Assembly: GCA_001687465.1 (NCBI GenBank)
Contig: LVLI01000284.1
Coordinates: forward strand, 1-60,614
DNA length: 60,614 nucleotides
Reading direction: 5' to 3'
Source: Halocafeteria seosinensis
Lineage: Eukaryota > Sar > Bigyra > Bicosoecida
Positions 32,321 to 44,987 of the stretch are shown here, piece after piece. The position numbers and the translations under genes are program-made. The notes beneath the pieces are model-generated. The model searched no databases. It had not been told where the DNA came from and worked only from the letters and a program-made list of their open reading frames with translations. The number at the start of each line of letters is the position of its first letter. The first letter of the stretch is position 1.

Positions 32321-34665
32321 ATGGCTTCCAATACGATAGAAGGAACCGAGAGGATAAGCGCGCGTGCGCCGCCGCCTGGGACGACCCGATCGGACCATGA
32401 GAAAGAGGTCCCTGAGACGGAAATGGTCGAAAATGGGGCTGCAGCATGCAGCGGATCGTCCTCTATGGAGCAAGTTCAGCGCCAACAAGCCAATGTCTTG
32501 GACCAACTGAAGCGTCGTCGTCTGCGCGAGTTGGAGAAAAAGTTTGTCAATGAAAATGGACTGCCGGTGATGACGCCCGAACGAATACTAGGTAAGTGTC
32601 GCTCAACGTCAAGTATCCTCCAATTTGAAAAATTTGGAATTGGAAGAAGTATATGGCGTGCACCTCATAAATAACAAGAGTTGTTAACTTTTATTTGTAC
32701 GCAGCGTCTTGCATCAGAAATGGTGGGTACGAAACACCCAACCTGAATGAGAAACTGTACTTGCATTACGAAGGATTCCGCAGAATCGAACATTTGGAAC
32801 CCTATTATGATGTCAAAGCTTTATGGTTAGAAAGTAATGCAATCAGCCAGATCTCGGGTTTAGAACAGTGCAGAGAGCTGCGAAGCTTGTTTCTGCAAAA
32901 CAACTTGATTGCCAAGATCGAAAACTTGGATAATCAAATTGAATTGAGAACTTTGGATCTGAGTGGCAACCGGATTACTAAGTTAGAAAACTTATCGCAC
33001 CTTCCCTATTTAACAACTCTCACAATAGGGAAAAACGCCCTCAAAGACGCTGAAAGTATTGAGGAACTGACCCAATGTCCCTCCATTTCGAACCTTGACC
33101 TCAGCGGGAATGCGCTGGATGATGAGGCCGTCATAGAGGTTCTGCAACGGATGCCGAAATTAGCCGTTTTAGATCTCCGAGGAAACCCGCTTGTGCGGTC
33201 GATGAAGCATTACCGGAAGAATATTTTAACGCGACTTCCAGCTCTTACGTATCTAGACGATCGCCCTGTCTTTGAATCCGAGCGAATCGCCGTGGATGCA
33301 TGGGCAGTTGGCGGCCGTGAAGCAGAAGCGGAGGCAAAACGGAAACACAGAGAGGATCTAAGGGAAAAAGAAAGAGCTCGCTCTGAGCGTTTTCGTCAAT
33401 GGCAGCAGGAAGTCCGTGAAGAACGTGCCCGTCGTCTGGAGGAACACAACGCGGAGTTGCGATCGCGAGGAGAGGAAGAAGTATCAGTTCTTCCCACTCG
33501 TAGCCGTGTGAGTTATACACGTGCATCTGGACGCGGCGCTAGTGCTGCCCAAAGGGCGGCTGAGCGGATTGAAAACGCTTCGAGGAATGGAGAACCTGTG
33601 TCGGATCAGTACGTCAAGCAAGTAGCACGTGAGTTTGTTTCAGAGTCCGATGAGCCAGAGACTGTACAAGATCCTGGCACAACTGAGAGCATCGATGGTG
33701 AAACTGACGCCTCAGCAAATCAAACTGACTCAGATGCGGAGGAAGAAGTCGGAGATAACGACACCGGCGAACATGGTGGCACACCTGGTGCGCCCACAGA
33801 GCCTACCCAATCGGAACCGAATAGCTATGCGGGGAGTGGCTCTCCCAACGAACAGGGATGCAAGGAAGAAGCACAACGTGAAGAAGCGTCGAGTGTAGGT
33901 GAGGAAGTTAAGAATGATGACGAAGAAGACGCGGTTGCACGCTCGATAGAGATGTATTCACGTCGTAAGAATCAAAGGCGGGTTCCAACTCAAGCGGAAA
34001 AAGATGCTCAAGCAAGTTATGAAAGAGCTGCCGTTGCAAGAACGCAGAGACAGCGGACCCTACAAGATGGTCAATTCACTGCCACATTCGGAGGGGTCAG
34101 GCAGCTTTCAAGTAAACCGGACGTATGGAGCAACTCTATGGATTCAATATTGGAGCAGCTATTAAAAAAGACGCAGTTTGACTTCGCTAAAAGCAGTCGA
34201 GCTCTCAAAGAAGCTATACGTCGAAACAGAGCTTCCGCTCCGGAGGAAAGTCCGTCTTTTACCCTGGACTCCATAACTGAGGAAGAGTGTCGACTGAGAT
34301 GGGCAGACATTAGCGAAAGGCAATTCGCCGAAGCCGCACAGGAGGACACTTCGTATGAAAGAGGAGCAACTAATGAAAACGTGAAGCCAATTTCGGATCT
34401 GTTACCAGGCAGGTTTGAGCTGGCCTGTTTTAAGGAATATGTCAAAGTGGACCCCTCACGTCTGCCTTCAATGCCAGCATCTCGCACGGAAGATAAAACA
34501 GGTAACGATGGAAATGTCGCAGAGAGTGGTGACTCCGAATCGGATGGTGAAATTACCCCGATGACCCGGGAAGAGCTTCGAGANTGGGCTAAGAGGCAGG
34601 TACTAGAAGAGACTGTGGATGGCTCATCTCCGAGCGAGAAGACCAACGTGAACACTGTAGACTAG
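32321..34665 (+). CDS. DNAAF1: Dynein axonemal assembly factor 1 (leucine-rich repeat protein)
   Basis: Two exons, 32321..32591 and 32705..34665, about 743 residues. The N-terminus is polar. Exon 2 opens with the hallmark [22 protein letters not shown], then about six leucine-rich repeats ([67 protein letters not shown]), an LRR cap ([21 protein letters not shown]) and a long basic/acidic coiled-coil and disordered tail. DNAAF1 (ODA7/LRRC50) acts in the cytoplasm to preassemble outer and inner dynein arms, so the organism should have motile cilia. The assembly has one unresolved base (N) at 34584, giving an ambiguous residue near the C-terminus. IFT172 lies just downstream on the same strand. 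Confidence 0.93.
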
Positions 34666-34994
34666 GCCTCCCTTCACAGGTGTTGTACTGTGTAGGTCAA
34701 AAAATAAAACGATTACTGATTACAATTACCAACTCTCGGAAATGGCTCGCGCGTCAACTCATGAAGCCTCGGTGTAGAGTTCAGTACGTACGTTATGTAT
34801 GATTGGAGTCCTGAGGTTAGCCAACGCTCATACGAGACTCCACCTCAAATGCGCTTGGGACTGTGGAGGACTGGTTGGTTGGGGAGGACCCTTCACGCTT
34901 TTTCATGTAAAACTTTACCAGATATCGTTGTTTGCTTGCTCGCAACAGTTCTCTCATTGATTTTGGCCTAATAGAGAAAAGGAAGCAACTGAAA

Positions 34995-35222
34995 ATGGAT
35001 ACAGAGTCTACAGCCAAAACGTCTCTGGCCGTTCCCCGGCGAAAAATGCTCACCGCTCCTTTGCTTGTGTCCCTTTGCTGCTGTCTATTGGCCAATAATG
35101 CAGCGGCAACGGACTTACGATCAGCGATTCTGCTTTCACTACAGTTTTGCATCAAACGTTGTTTTACAGATGAACTGTACGACTACTGTACGTGTTCCTC
35201 CCTGGATAGGTGGGATCGACGC
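34995..35222 (+). pseudogene. 5' relic of a GLUG-family gene
   Basis: From the Met at 34995 the frame reads a leader containing MLTAPLLVSLCCC and then ATDLRSAIL, matching the intact gene at 48890 (MLTPLFFSF.. then ATDLRLSIL). Directly after ATTCTG, about 17 nt present in that paralogue are missing. The deletion is flanked by CTG in both. The next family residues (CFHY, then MNC) continue in another frame. Homology fades near 35190 and no GLUG repeats follow, so only the signal-peptide end survives. It lies between DNAAF1 and IFT172. Confidence 0.75.
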
Positions 35223-35329
35223 TAAATCCACAACACACAAACAAACAAACAAAATATCCTGATTTCAAGTTATCCTAGTACACATTCCTAACATCACCGG
35301 AATTACCGGGATCGTTTGCGATTGACTTC

Positions 35330-35396
35330 GCCACGAAGTTCGTGGCCATTTTGTTGAAGTTAGGATCCGGGCGAACGGCCCGGATCCCGAACGGCC
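35330..35396. repeat. Cluster of short palindromes upstream of IFT172
   Basis: A 17-nt palindrome GCCACGAAGTTCGTGGC (35330-35346) is followed by a perfect 9-bp hairpin GGATCCGGG / CCCGGATCC (35363-35387, 7-nt loop). CGAACGGCC is directly repeated at 35372 and 35388. The cluster lies 90-160 nt upstream of the IFT172 start codon. Its function is unknown: a regulatory element or the end of a mobile element. Confidence 0.8.
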
Positions 35397-35486
35397 GTTA
35401 ACTTGAATCTGGGGATATATGGAGGCGATTTAAAGGGTTTCTAGGTGCATATTGACGATATTTCAAGCGGTGGAGAGGAAAGAGCG

Positions 35487-38400
35487 ATGAGATTGACCCA
35501 TCTCCGTAATCTGCTGGCGCCGGTGGATGGCATTGCGCAAATAACAGCGATTTGTTGGACCTCGGAAGCCACTGTTGCAGGAGCATTGGAGGATAATCAA
35601 GGCGAACAAGGCTCTGATAATGACCGAGAGGGTGATGAAGAGGAGGAAGCGAAAGCGTCCGTCACGGGGCCACGCTTAGCCATCGCTACAGCGGACCGAA
35701 TCGTGCATTTATTCGATGAATCGGGCGAACGCAGAGACAAATTTTCAACCAAACCAGCTGATAAAGTACGCTTTTACATGTATATCATGGTCCTGATGCT
35801 CTATTTGTCATCGTTTACTATATGTGGTGCGTTTTCTAATGTACAGAATGGCCCTAAGACGTACATGGTCACCGGAATGTGCTTCTCTCCGGATGGTACC
35901 AAACTCGCCATTGCCCAAAGTGACAATATCGTCTTTATTTACAAGGTACGTATTGCATACATGCATGCATGCAAGTCTTGGGGTCCCGATTGATTGACAT
36001 ATTCGTCATGCGTGTGAGCAGCTTGGAGCGAACTGGACGGATAAAAAGAGTATCTGCAACAAGTTCACGCAGTCCTCGGCAGTCACCTGCGTAACTTGGC
36101 CCATTTCTCATCCGAATCAAGTGGCCTTTGGACTTCAAGACGGGAAGATGAAAGTGGGGCAGTTGCGGACGAATAAATCTGCTACTCTATATGGGACGAA
36201 TAGCTACGTTGTGAGCTGTTGCAGTAATCCTGCTGGAGATGCCGTTCTCTCTGGCCATGCGGATGGTTCGATTCACTGCTTCAGGTTTGAATCTGATGGA
36301 GCTGCACCTATGCATGCGCTATTCACGACGCATACCAGTGTTCCAACTTGCTTGTCGTGGGGAGCTAGCGTACTTGCCGCCGGTTGTGATGGTAAAGTTT
36401 CCTTTTACGACAGTGTCGGAAATATTGAGAGAACGTTTGATTATTCGGAGGATGGGTCCGTGAAGGAGTTCTCCTCAGTCAGCTTTAGCCCAAACGGTGA
36501 GACAGCCATCGTGGGTAATTTTTCAAAAATCTTTGCGTTCTGCTTTAATGCGAGGAAACAGGAATGGGTTGAGGCCGCGGCACAAGACATTCCAAATTAT
36601 TATACGGTCTCGGCAATGGCATGGAAACCAGATGGAAGTCAATTGGTCTCGGGTTCCTTATGTGGGTCTGCAGATATATTTGATGTTTGCATTCGGAGAG
36701 TCAAGTATAAAGGGACATTCGAGTTTACGTATGTTTCGCTTTCACAAGTAATTGTGAAGCGTCTTTCCTCCGGCATGAGAATCGTATTGCGATCGAACTA
36801 TGGGTGTGAAATCATGCGCATCAACGTTTTCCGAGACCGCTATCTGGTTGCTCATACACCGGAGACTCTTCTGCTAGGAGATCTTGAAAGCTGCAAGCTA
36901 TCGGAGATCCAATGGCAGTCGAGCGTATCCCTTGAAGATCCGGAGACTGTGCCTCCGGAGAGGTTTTTCTTCGAGAACCCTCAAGTGTGTCTCATATATC
37001 ATGCAGGAGAGTTAACGCTTGTCGAATATGGGCAGAACGAAGTACTCGGCTCTTGTAGGACGGAGTATGCAAAACCGAACTTGATCTCTATTCGAATCAA
37101 CGAGCGTCCACCGTCTCAGTACTTAATGGGCGAAGTGGAGTCACAAGACAACAAGAAGGTTGCATATCTGCTTGATAAGCAGACTGCCAGAGTGCTTGAT
37201 CTTGTTGCCGGTGTTGCCACAGCAACAATTCAGCACGATGCTTCTATCGACTGGATCGAACTAAATGGGAAAGGTAACTTGTTGTTGTTCCGGGACAAAC
37301 GCCGGCGGGTTGTTCTCTTCAATATTGATAGTCAAGAACGCTATACGTTGCTGCAATACTGTGACTACGTTCAGTGGGTACCCGATAGCGACGTCGTAGT
37401 AGCACAGAGCCGTGACAAGCTATGTGTGTGGTATAGTATACGGGACCCGGATAAGAGAACCAATTATGATATTCGTGGAGATGTTGAAGACATTGAGCGT
37501 GTGGAAGGACGAACGGAGGTTGTCGTAGACGAAGGTATGAATACAGCAAGCTATGTACTCGATGAAGGCTTGATAAGTTTTGGTACTGCTATGGAAGACA
37601 ACAATTTGGAGGGTGCTATGACTATTCTCGAAGGACTTGAAATTACTCCGGAGACGGAGGCTATGTGGAGGCAGCTGCAAACCGCATCCATGGATGCTGG
37701 AGAGTTATTTATTGCGCAACGCTGCTGCGCGGCTCTTGGGGATATGCCACGGGCAAAGTTTCTTTCCAAAACAGCGAAAATAGCTTCAATGGCTGAAGAG
37801 CGAGTAGAAGGTGACGGGTCAGATTTTTGGATGGTACGTGCTCGAATGGCTCAGATGCGGGGCAACCTGCAAGAAGCAGAGGGTATCTTCATTGAACAAG
37901 GAAAGGTGGACGAAGCCGTGGGAATGTATGAAAATCTTCAAATGTATGATGAAGCACTCGCTGTAGCTGAGTCACATGGCCATCCCAACGCCGAGAAAAT
38001 GCGAAGAGAATTCTACAACTATCTGCTAAAAAGTGGCCAAGAGGATAAAGCTGCTCAATTGAAAGAACAAGAAGACGACCTGATTTCCGCCATTGACCTA
38101 TATATTAAAGGAGGGTTTCCAGCGAAAGCATACAACATCGTTTCTGCACAGCCTAATGCTTTCCAGGACAACGTAGTCGAGCATGTTGCTAAATGTTTAG
38201 TTAGTAGTAATATGTTTGGTAAAGCTGGCGATCTTTATGAGCGAATGGGTAACCAGCAACGAGCTTTGAATGCCTATATAAAAGGAAACGATTTCAGGAA
38301 TGCAGTCGAATTGGCAAGAAAAAATTTCCCTGGTCAAGTTGTCGAGTTAGAGAGGAAATGGGGAGAATACTTGGTGGAGCAAAATAAAACTGATGGTGCT

Positions 38401-40983
38401 ATCAACCACTTTATCGAAGCTGGTGCACATGAACAGGCTATCAAGGCTGCAATGAATGCAAGAATGTTCCACAAGGCTGCTCAGCTCCTCGAAGAGAGTA
38501 TGGCACATAGTGAGGAAGCTCAGTCTTACTGGAGAGAACTTGCATCCCATTACGAAGAAGCAGAAATGTTGGAACAGGCTGAGTCGGCCTATGTAAAGGC
38601 AGATGATCCAACAGCAGCCGTCGAGATGTACCTAAAACATAAACAATGGGAAAACGCGCATCGTGTGGCAGTGGCGTCTATGCCTTCAGAGAAGGTGGAT
38701 CAACTATTCGTAGATAAAGCGAAGAAAGAAGCCATTGCGGGAAACTTACAGAATGCGGAGCAACTTTATATTTTAATTGGCCAAGTTGACCAGGCCATCA
38801 ACATGTACAAGAAATGCCGCGACTATGATTCAATGATTCGCTTAGTGGCGGCGCATCGCAGGGCGCACCTGAAGCAAACCCATTTGCACCTTGCTCGACA
38901 ATTGGAGCAGGATGGGGAGTTCAAGAGTGCTGAGCGACACTTTTGTGAAGGCGGAGACTGGGAAGGTGCTGTAAGCATGTACCGCAACGCCCAAATGTGG
39001 GATGATGCCATCAGGGTTGCCAAACGATATGGTGGTCGTGAAGCAGCTCACCAAGTTGCATATGCCCAAGCAATGGCAATCGGAGGGGATGAGGGTGCCA
39101 AATTACTGAACCAGAAAGGTATGATAGAAGAAGCTATTGACTACGCGTGCGAGCTTGGGAATTTTGAGCATGCTATGGACGTTGCCAAGAAACATAAACC
39201 AGAAAAAGTAAACGATGTTCAGTTGAAACGAGCGCTATACCTGGAAGACGAAGGCCAATTTACGGAAGCGGAGGATGCCTTTGTCGAAGCAGACAAACCT
39301 CGCGAGGCAATTGATATGTATATCCACCAAAAAGATTGGCCTTCTGCTAAGAGAGTTGCTGAAAATTGCGATCCGTCCAGTATACCGGATGTCCTGGTGG
39401 CGGAGGCCAACTCTTGTGCTCAGCACAATGAGCATGACAGAGCGGAATCTCTGTACATTGACGCGCGTAAGCCAGAACTCGCAGTGGAAATGTTCATCAC
39501 TGCAAAGCAGTACTCTGACGCTGTGCGCGTTGCGAAGCGCCATCTACCGCACAAAGTGAAAGATGTGAATGCACGAATCCAGAGGATTACTCAATCCTCT
39601 GGGGAAGAGCAGCAGAGCCTTCAAGAACTGGTTAACCAAGCCAGGCTCTGGGAGGACAATGAGGATTGGAACCTAGCTATCGATACCTATTTGAGCATCG
39701 GTAAGGGTCATACAGAGGACGAAAATATGCTATACAAAATTTGGAAACGAGCTGCTGATCTCGCTTCTAGTAACGAACGGAGAAGATATCCAGAGATATG
39801 CGAAGACGTGGGACACCGTTTGGTCCGTCTCCGCCAATGGGAAGCTGCCGGGGATCTCTTAAGAGACTCAGAGAACTATAAAGAGGCCATCGATGCGTAC
39901 CTCAATGGAAAATTGTACGATAAAGCTAAACGACTTGCTCGAGAACATGCTCCGCAGTATACCGATTTTGTTCATAACGCACATGCGAGGTACCTGAAGG
40001 AAACAGGAGATGCCGATGAAGCGAAACAAGCCGGTGAATTAAATGTTGCCCTCCAAATGTACTATCGGAACAAGGACTGGGAAAATCTGTTTGCTACTGC
40101 TGCCAAAGCCGGGTCTGATACCTTGGGACAATACATATTCCCTTACGCTGAGGATGCCTTAAGTGACGGGCGAGTAGGGGAAGTAGTCCAGCGTTTCGCA
40201 GAATATGGTGCCCCGCCCACATTTTCGAAGTTAAACCTGTATAAAAATTTGGTTGAACAATTATTTGGAGGAAACGTCCATCATAAATGTAGCGACGAAA
40301 TTCTTCTCAAAGCACGCGATGTCTTCTACAAACTGGTGGCAGCCCTGCGTAAACAGAGCAAGGGAACAGCGAGTTCAATGAAGGAATTTGAAAAACTGTT
40401 ATTGATAGTTCACTACGCCGCCGTAAGAGTGCATGCGCGAAATCACAAACTGGATGAACTAGTCGCGACTCTGAGTTTAACGTTACTTCGCTTCACTACG
40501 GTCATACCTCCGGATAGAGCATTCTACGAAGCTGGAGTGGACTGCAAGGCTGTTGACTGGCTTAACATAGCATTTGTGATGTTTAATCGATACTTAGATC
40601 TTGCTGAAGCAATGGAAGATGAGAGCGTATCACAGGTCGACAACTCGGACTTTGCGGGAACCGAGATTCCACCTCCCCATGAATTCCGCATTCCAGAACA
40701 GCAATGGCTTCCGGATGACCAAAGGGAAACGGTGAGGGATTGGGTATTGACGATCTCAATGGATCAAAAAGTAGAGCAGTCTCTACCAAAGGGTGCTATC
40801 CCCACTCCTGAAGAGGCATCGAAATCTAGATGCATTGCCTCGGGTGTACCCATTCTACATTCCTCGGAATTGATGAACTGTCCTTCTTGTGGAAGCAAAG
40901 CAAACAAGAAATGGTGGAATATGCTTGTAGTCAAAACAAAATTGTGTCCATGGTGTGGCACTCAGACTAGTCCTGTGTATTAG
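35487..40983 (+). CDS. IFT172: Intraflagellar transport protein 172 (IFT-B subunit)
   Basis: Three exons, 35487..35765, 35847..35945 and 36022..40983, about 1779 residues (human 1749). Met 35487 is chosen because MRLTHLRNLLAP matches the family start. The frame is open from 35445, but the extra codons do not match. The N-terminal half is WD40 beta-propellers (motifs GERRDKFSTKPAD, MCFSPDGTKLAIAQSDNIVFIYK, WKPDGSQLVSGSLCG). From about residue 600 it is a long run of TPR-like helical repeats with recurring A-x-x-x-Y and W-x-x-A. The C-terminus has a CPSCG..LCPWCG zinc-binding pair. IFT172 is the largest peripheral IFT-B subunit, needed for cilium assembly and train turnaround at the tip. An acidic insert (DREGDEEEEA) near residue 45 is unusual. 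Confidence 0.96.
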
Positions 40984-41045
40984 ACAATACCACATACATG
41001 TACATAATATAAACAGCAAGATTCGTGATCCTGCAGTCCATGCAA

Positions 41046-42003
41046 TTAGTTTTCGCTAAGACGACTATATCTATCAAAGATTTCTTTCTTCTTCTCATCA
41101 TTAGAGCCGGATGCGACGAGTACAATTTGACGCCCCAAGTCTAGCGAATCGCTCTCTAATTGTGACGATGGAACAAAGAAGTAGGCAGCGAATGCTTCGG
41201 GGAGCTTCTCCATGGGTAATTCTTCTGGCCACTCTACTAGCGCAATAGAGTTTGGAGAGCTTTCCAGACTCCCTACAGCGTCTGACATGTCTTTTTCTGG
41301 GTTCACACGGAATAAGTCTATGTGGCGGATCCTGCAAAGGAAGACATGTAGCAGATACTGCCACGCGAAGCCGCACGACGGAGTGGAACGTACATTGTCT
41401 TGTCTTGAGCCTCATAGCTGTATTCGATAACGAATGTCGGTGAAGGAACTTCCAACGACTCGTCTCGGACTTTCTCCCTGATAAAAGCTCGGGCGAATTC
41501 ACTCTTCCCACTCCCTAACGGCCTGTATAGACTCCGCGGTGGCCATTTCCAAAACTCAGAATAGCTGCTGGTATTCCATTCCAAACATGCTTACCCTGAT
41601 AACAATAGCACGTCTCCCGGTTTGCTCAACTGAGCTGCTTTCTTTCCAAACTCGGTTGTAGCTTCAGAGGAATCGCTATGAAAAGTCAACGTAAACTGCT
41701 GCAAGTCGCGTAATTTCAAAACCGGAAGTGGAAGCGCCCATTCCAAGAAACTCCGGCAACGCTGAATTCGAGTTCTTTTCTTTGACTTACATTCTTCGTC
41801 TGTTCCTCACCATCTACCGTAGAAGCACTTGCATTGGCTGAAAAACACCGTGAATGAGCATCGCTTCCAGCTGGCGTTCTGTAAGGTCCCAAACGCTGGA
41901 AGGACTGCGGAGAATGCTGTTTTGGCGTTCCCACGGAGCGCATTATCCCTATACTCCTCTTCGTGTAATGGCGGGGGAGCCTTGTTAATCCTTGTCGAAA
42001 CAT
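41046..42003 (-). CDS. tsaE: TsaE-type ATPase for tRNA t6A modification, mitochondrial presequence
   Basis: Four exons in phase: 42003..41791, 41698..41595, 41522..41394 and 41331..41046, about 243 residues. The first exon is a basic, acid-poor leader (MFRQGLTRLPRHYTKRSIG), a typical mitochondrial or organelle import signal. The core has the P-loop LLLSGPLGSGKSEF split over the second intron, SPTFVIEYSY, RHIDLFRV (the HFDLYR motif) and ALVEWPEELP. Bacterial TsaE works with TsaB and TsaD to make N6-threonylcarbamoyl-adenosine in tRNA. A eukaryotic organelle version is inferred. The usual P-loop Thr is replaced by Ser (GSGKS). It converges with IFT172, with 62 nt between stop codons. Confidence 0.88.
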
Positions 42004-42510
42004 CTTATTTGGACTCTGTGGCTGTATAAAGCAATGCGACTGTGTTTGAGCGCTGTTAGCGTTAAAGGAACAACAGCGCTGTATATCAAGACTCTAACGA
42101 TTTCTAACGATACCTATTCTCGGGAATCTATTCCTATTATAACTCTGCACATATATATCGCATTGATACTACTATCAAAGACGCCCAAAGTGTCGATTTA
42201 CTCGCTGACACATTTCTCAGCCTCAAGTTGAAGTTGAACAGGCGGAGATGTGGAGAATTCCACCTTGTTCCGGCGGGAAAGTTGTGGTGGTGTGGAAGTT
42301 GAATACACACAACACCTAGGGGTGTGGCTCGTTGCCGCATCTTCGGTGACTGCCCCTGTAAGACTCTGGTTTTTATGCTGGTTAAAAGAAGGTAATCATA
42401 GTACGATATGTATGTCTCTTGGTGTGTGTATTGACCTCCATATGACGCAAGTGTTCGTTTCGCGGGGGCTTCACCTGAATCGGCCCGAGCTTTATTTTAT
42501 TTTTTTGCGC
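42004..42510. other. Intergenic between TsaE and ALDH7
   Basis: Contains the TsaE promoter and the ALDH7 3' flank. Plus-strand ORFs here run on antisense through ALDH7 and are shadows. Confidence 0.5.
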
Positions 42511-44232
42511 TTAAACGTTGAATTCAATACCTTGAGCCAGAGGAAGGTCATCAGTGTAGTTAATAGTGCAAGTGCTACGCCTCATGTACTGTTTCCATGC
42601 ATCACTTCCGGACTCGCGACCACCACCGGTAGCTTTCTCCCCTCCAAACGCACCGCCAATCTCAGCACCGCTGGTACCAACGTTGACGTTGACCAATCCA
42701 GTATCCGACCCAGTAGGCCCAATCCATTGGAATACATCAGACATATCCTTCGTGAAGATGGAGCTGCTGAGCCCTTGCGGGACATCGTTGTTGTAATGAA
42801 TGCCTTCATCAAGGTCCTTGAATTTCAAGACATAGAGAATAGGCACGAACAATTCTTCTTTAACGATTGGTGCATCATGGCTGATCTCAACAATGGTCGG
42901 TTCGACGTAGTGTCCCTGGCGAGCAATCTTCTTACCACCAGTCAAGATTTTGCCACCCTGCTTCTTGATCTCCTCAATTCCGTCTTCGTACTGTTTCACG
43001 GCCATCTCAGAGTGCACGGGCCCCAAAAGCGTGCCATCGTCCAACGGGTCGCCTGGTTGAATGCTCTGATAGGCGGACACAAGCTTCTTGACAAAGTTAT
43101 CATACACAGATTCGTGAATGTACAATCTTCGCAAGGTAGTGCATCGTTGCCCAGCGGTACCGACAGCACCAAAGACACAAGCACGCAGAGCCAAATCCAT
43201 GTTGGCAGAAGGCATGACAACAGAGGCATTGTTTCCTCCTAGCTCAAGGACTGTTCTTCCGAATCGGCGGTGCACTCTTTCCGCTACATGTCGTCCAGTT
43301 TTCGTACTGCCTGTGAAGCTGATGAGGTTCAGACGAGAATCGTTGATCATGCTCTCACCAATGTCTTCCCCCATGCCAATGCATGTGCAGAATTGCCCTT
43401 GGAGATTGTTTCGCTCCAATACCTCTGCAATTATATTGGTGATGGCTACAGTCACCAATGACACCGTGGGTGATCCTTTCCAGATGTTCATGTTCCCGCA
43501 AATAAGAGAGACTGCCAAGTTCCATCCCAGAACAGCGCATGGGAAATTGAACGCGGTAATGATCCCAATCATTCCCAAAGGATTCCAGGTTTCCAACAGA
43601 GAATGCCCTGGACGTTCGGAGGGAAGCACTTGTCCACCAATGTTTCGGCTGTTTCCGGTTGCCAAGTCGCAGATATCAATGAATTCCTGGACTTCACCTA
43701 CTCCTTCCGGCTTAATTTTGCCCATTTCCAAGGAGACCAGTTTCCCCAGTGCATCTTGTTTTTCACGAAGAGCCAGTCCGATTTGGCGCACAATCTCACC
43801 ACGAGTGGGAGCAGGGGTCTTTTGCCATTGGGTCTTGTTCTCTTGCATCACCTTAACGCAGCGTTCATAGTCTTCTTTGGTTCCACGGCGAACGCGGGCA
43901 ATCGGTTTCCCCGTGGCGGGGTTGTAGGAAGTCGTCACTTCTCCGGAGGCTTTCCATTGTCCACCCGCGTAGACGCCATTATTATCTTCCTTCAATCCCA
44001 ACTCCTTGAGGAACTGCAAAGAACAGGAAAACAAGACATTATCGGGGTATCTTTTTGCTAGGGGTATTTTGGCGCGTGTGTAGGACACTCTTCCCCTTTT
44101 TCATCACCATTACAACCCATTTCCGACCCCTCTTTTTACCGAGGGGAAGCCCTAGGTTCCTCATGTTTCTACCACAGTATACGAACCACTGTCAATACTT
44201 ACGGGGAAGTCATTAAAGGTCAATTCAGTCAT
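42511..44232 (-). CDS. ALDH7A1: Aldehyde dehydrogenase family 7 (antiquitin, alpha-aminoadipic semialdehyde dehydrogenase)
   Basis: Two exons, 44232..44203 (10 codons) and 44013..42511, about 510 residues, the same length as the cytosolic human form. Family motifs: [15 protein letters not shown], the NAD-binding and catalytic set [31 protein letters not shown], catalytic Glu in LELGGNN, nucleophile Cys in [23 protein letters not shown], and the C-terminal [20 protein letters not shown] segment specific to ALDH7. The enzyme oxidises alpha-aminoadipic semialdehyde in lysine breakdown and betaine or other aldehydes in stress. The 189-nt intron is longer than most here. The frame stays open into the intron to 44088, but the upstream ATG exon restores the conserved N-terminus. 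No import signal is visible. Confidence 0.96.
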
Positions 44233-44987
44233 TGTTGTTCCTTTGGGCAATGATGATGCAGAGAATATGCAACTAAGAATTATACAGGCACTTTGTCAAA
44301 TCACTCAACTGGTCGGTCGGACACCGGACGTTCTCTTGCTCCTTTCTTTCTTGGTATTACGGTCAATACACGACGAAATGTGGCTCAATAAAGCTCCAGA
44401 GGCGCCTAAATTCAGAACATTCCACGGTGCGGAAAACAACTTCAACTTATCAGGCCGAAGGAAGTGAGCTTTTAATATTGACGGACGGAGAGAGAGAGAA
44501 CTTCTCGGAGAAGACGATCGGTTTGTGGGAGACATGTTTTAATTTGATTAAGCAAACCAAACTCGTGGAAGCGCCATGGGGAAGTGTTGCTTCTGGGTGC
44601 AACATGGCGCTGTAGCTAGCAGCTACAACTATATAACGAGTTGTTGTTGAAGACCGATGGTGGGTCGGCTGACTTACTGACCGGGCTGAGCACTCACTGA
44701 GCAGTTAGCAACTAGACCAAGAAGTTGTTGGAAACCAAGGGTGGAGCAGAGTTGTCAAGGCAATGATCTTGTTCCAAATCAGAACCATTTCCAGAGTACA
44801 ACATCTTGCTGAGGTAGTCTTAAGACTCTTGCTTGTAGCCGATGGTGAAACGTTCTCAAGTATCAGTGTAGATGCGTTCGACGTGGGACATCATGTTCAT
44901 TGAGTATTAACTAGGTCAGTTGTTGTGTTCCTCTCGCAAGATTCTCGAAGCAAAATTAAGAAGTAACTAGCTATTCCTGGCCGGCGC
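44233..44987. other. Intergenic, about 750 nt
   Basis: ALDH7 promoter and MAGOH 3' flank. The phrase GAGTTGTTGTTGAAGACC recurs loosely as GAAGTTGTTGGAAACC about 80 nt later. No gene was recognised. Confidence 0.4.

Noticed and set aside
33245-34655. Minus-strand ORFs inside DNAAF1
   Set aside because: Shadows of the DNAAF1 coding exon.
42250-43870. Long plus-strand ORFs (330 and 250 codons)
   Set aside because: They are antisense shadows of the ALDH7 exon, whose motifs are unambiguous.
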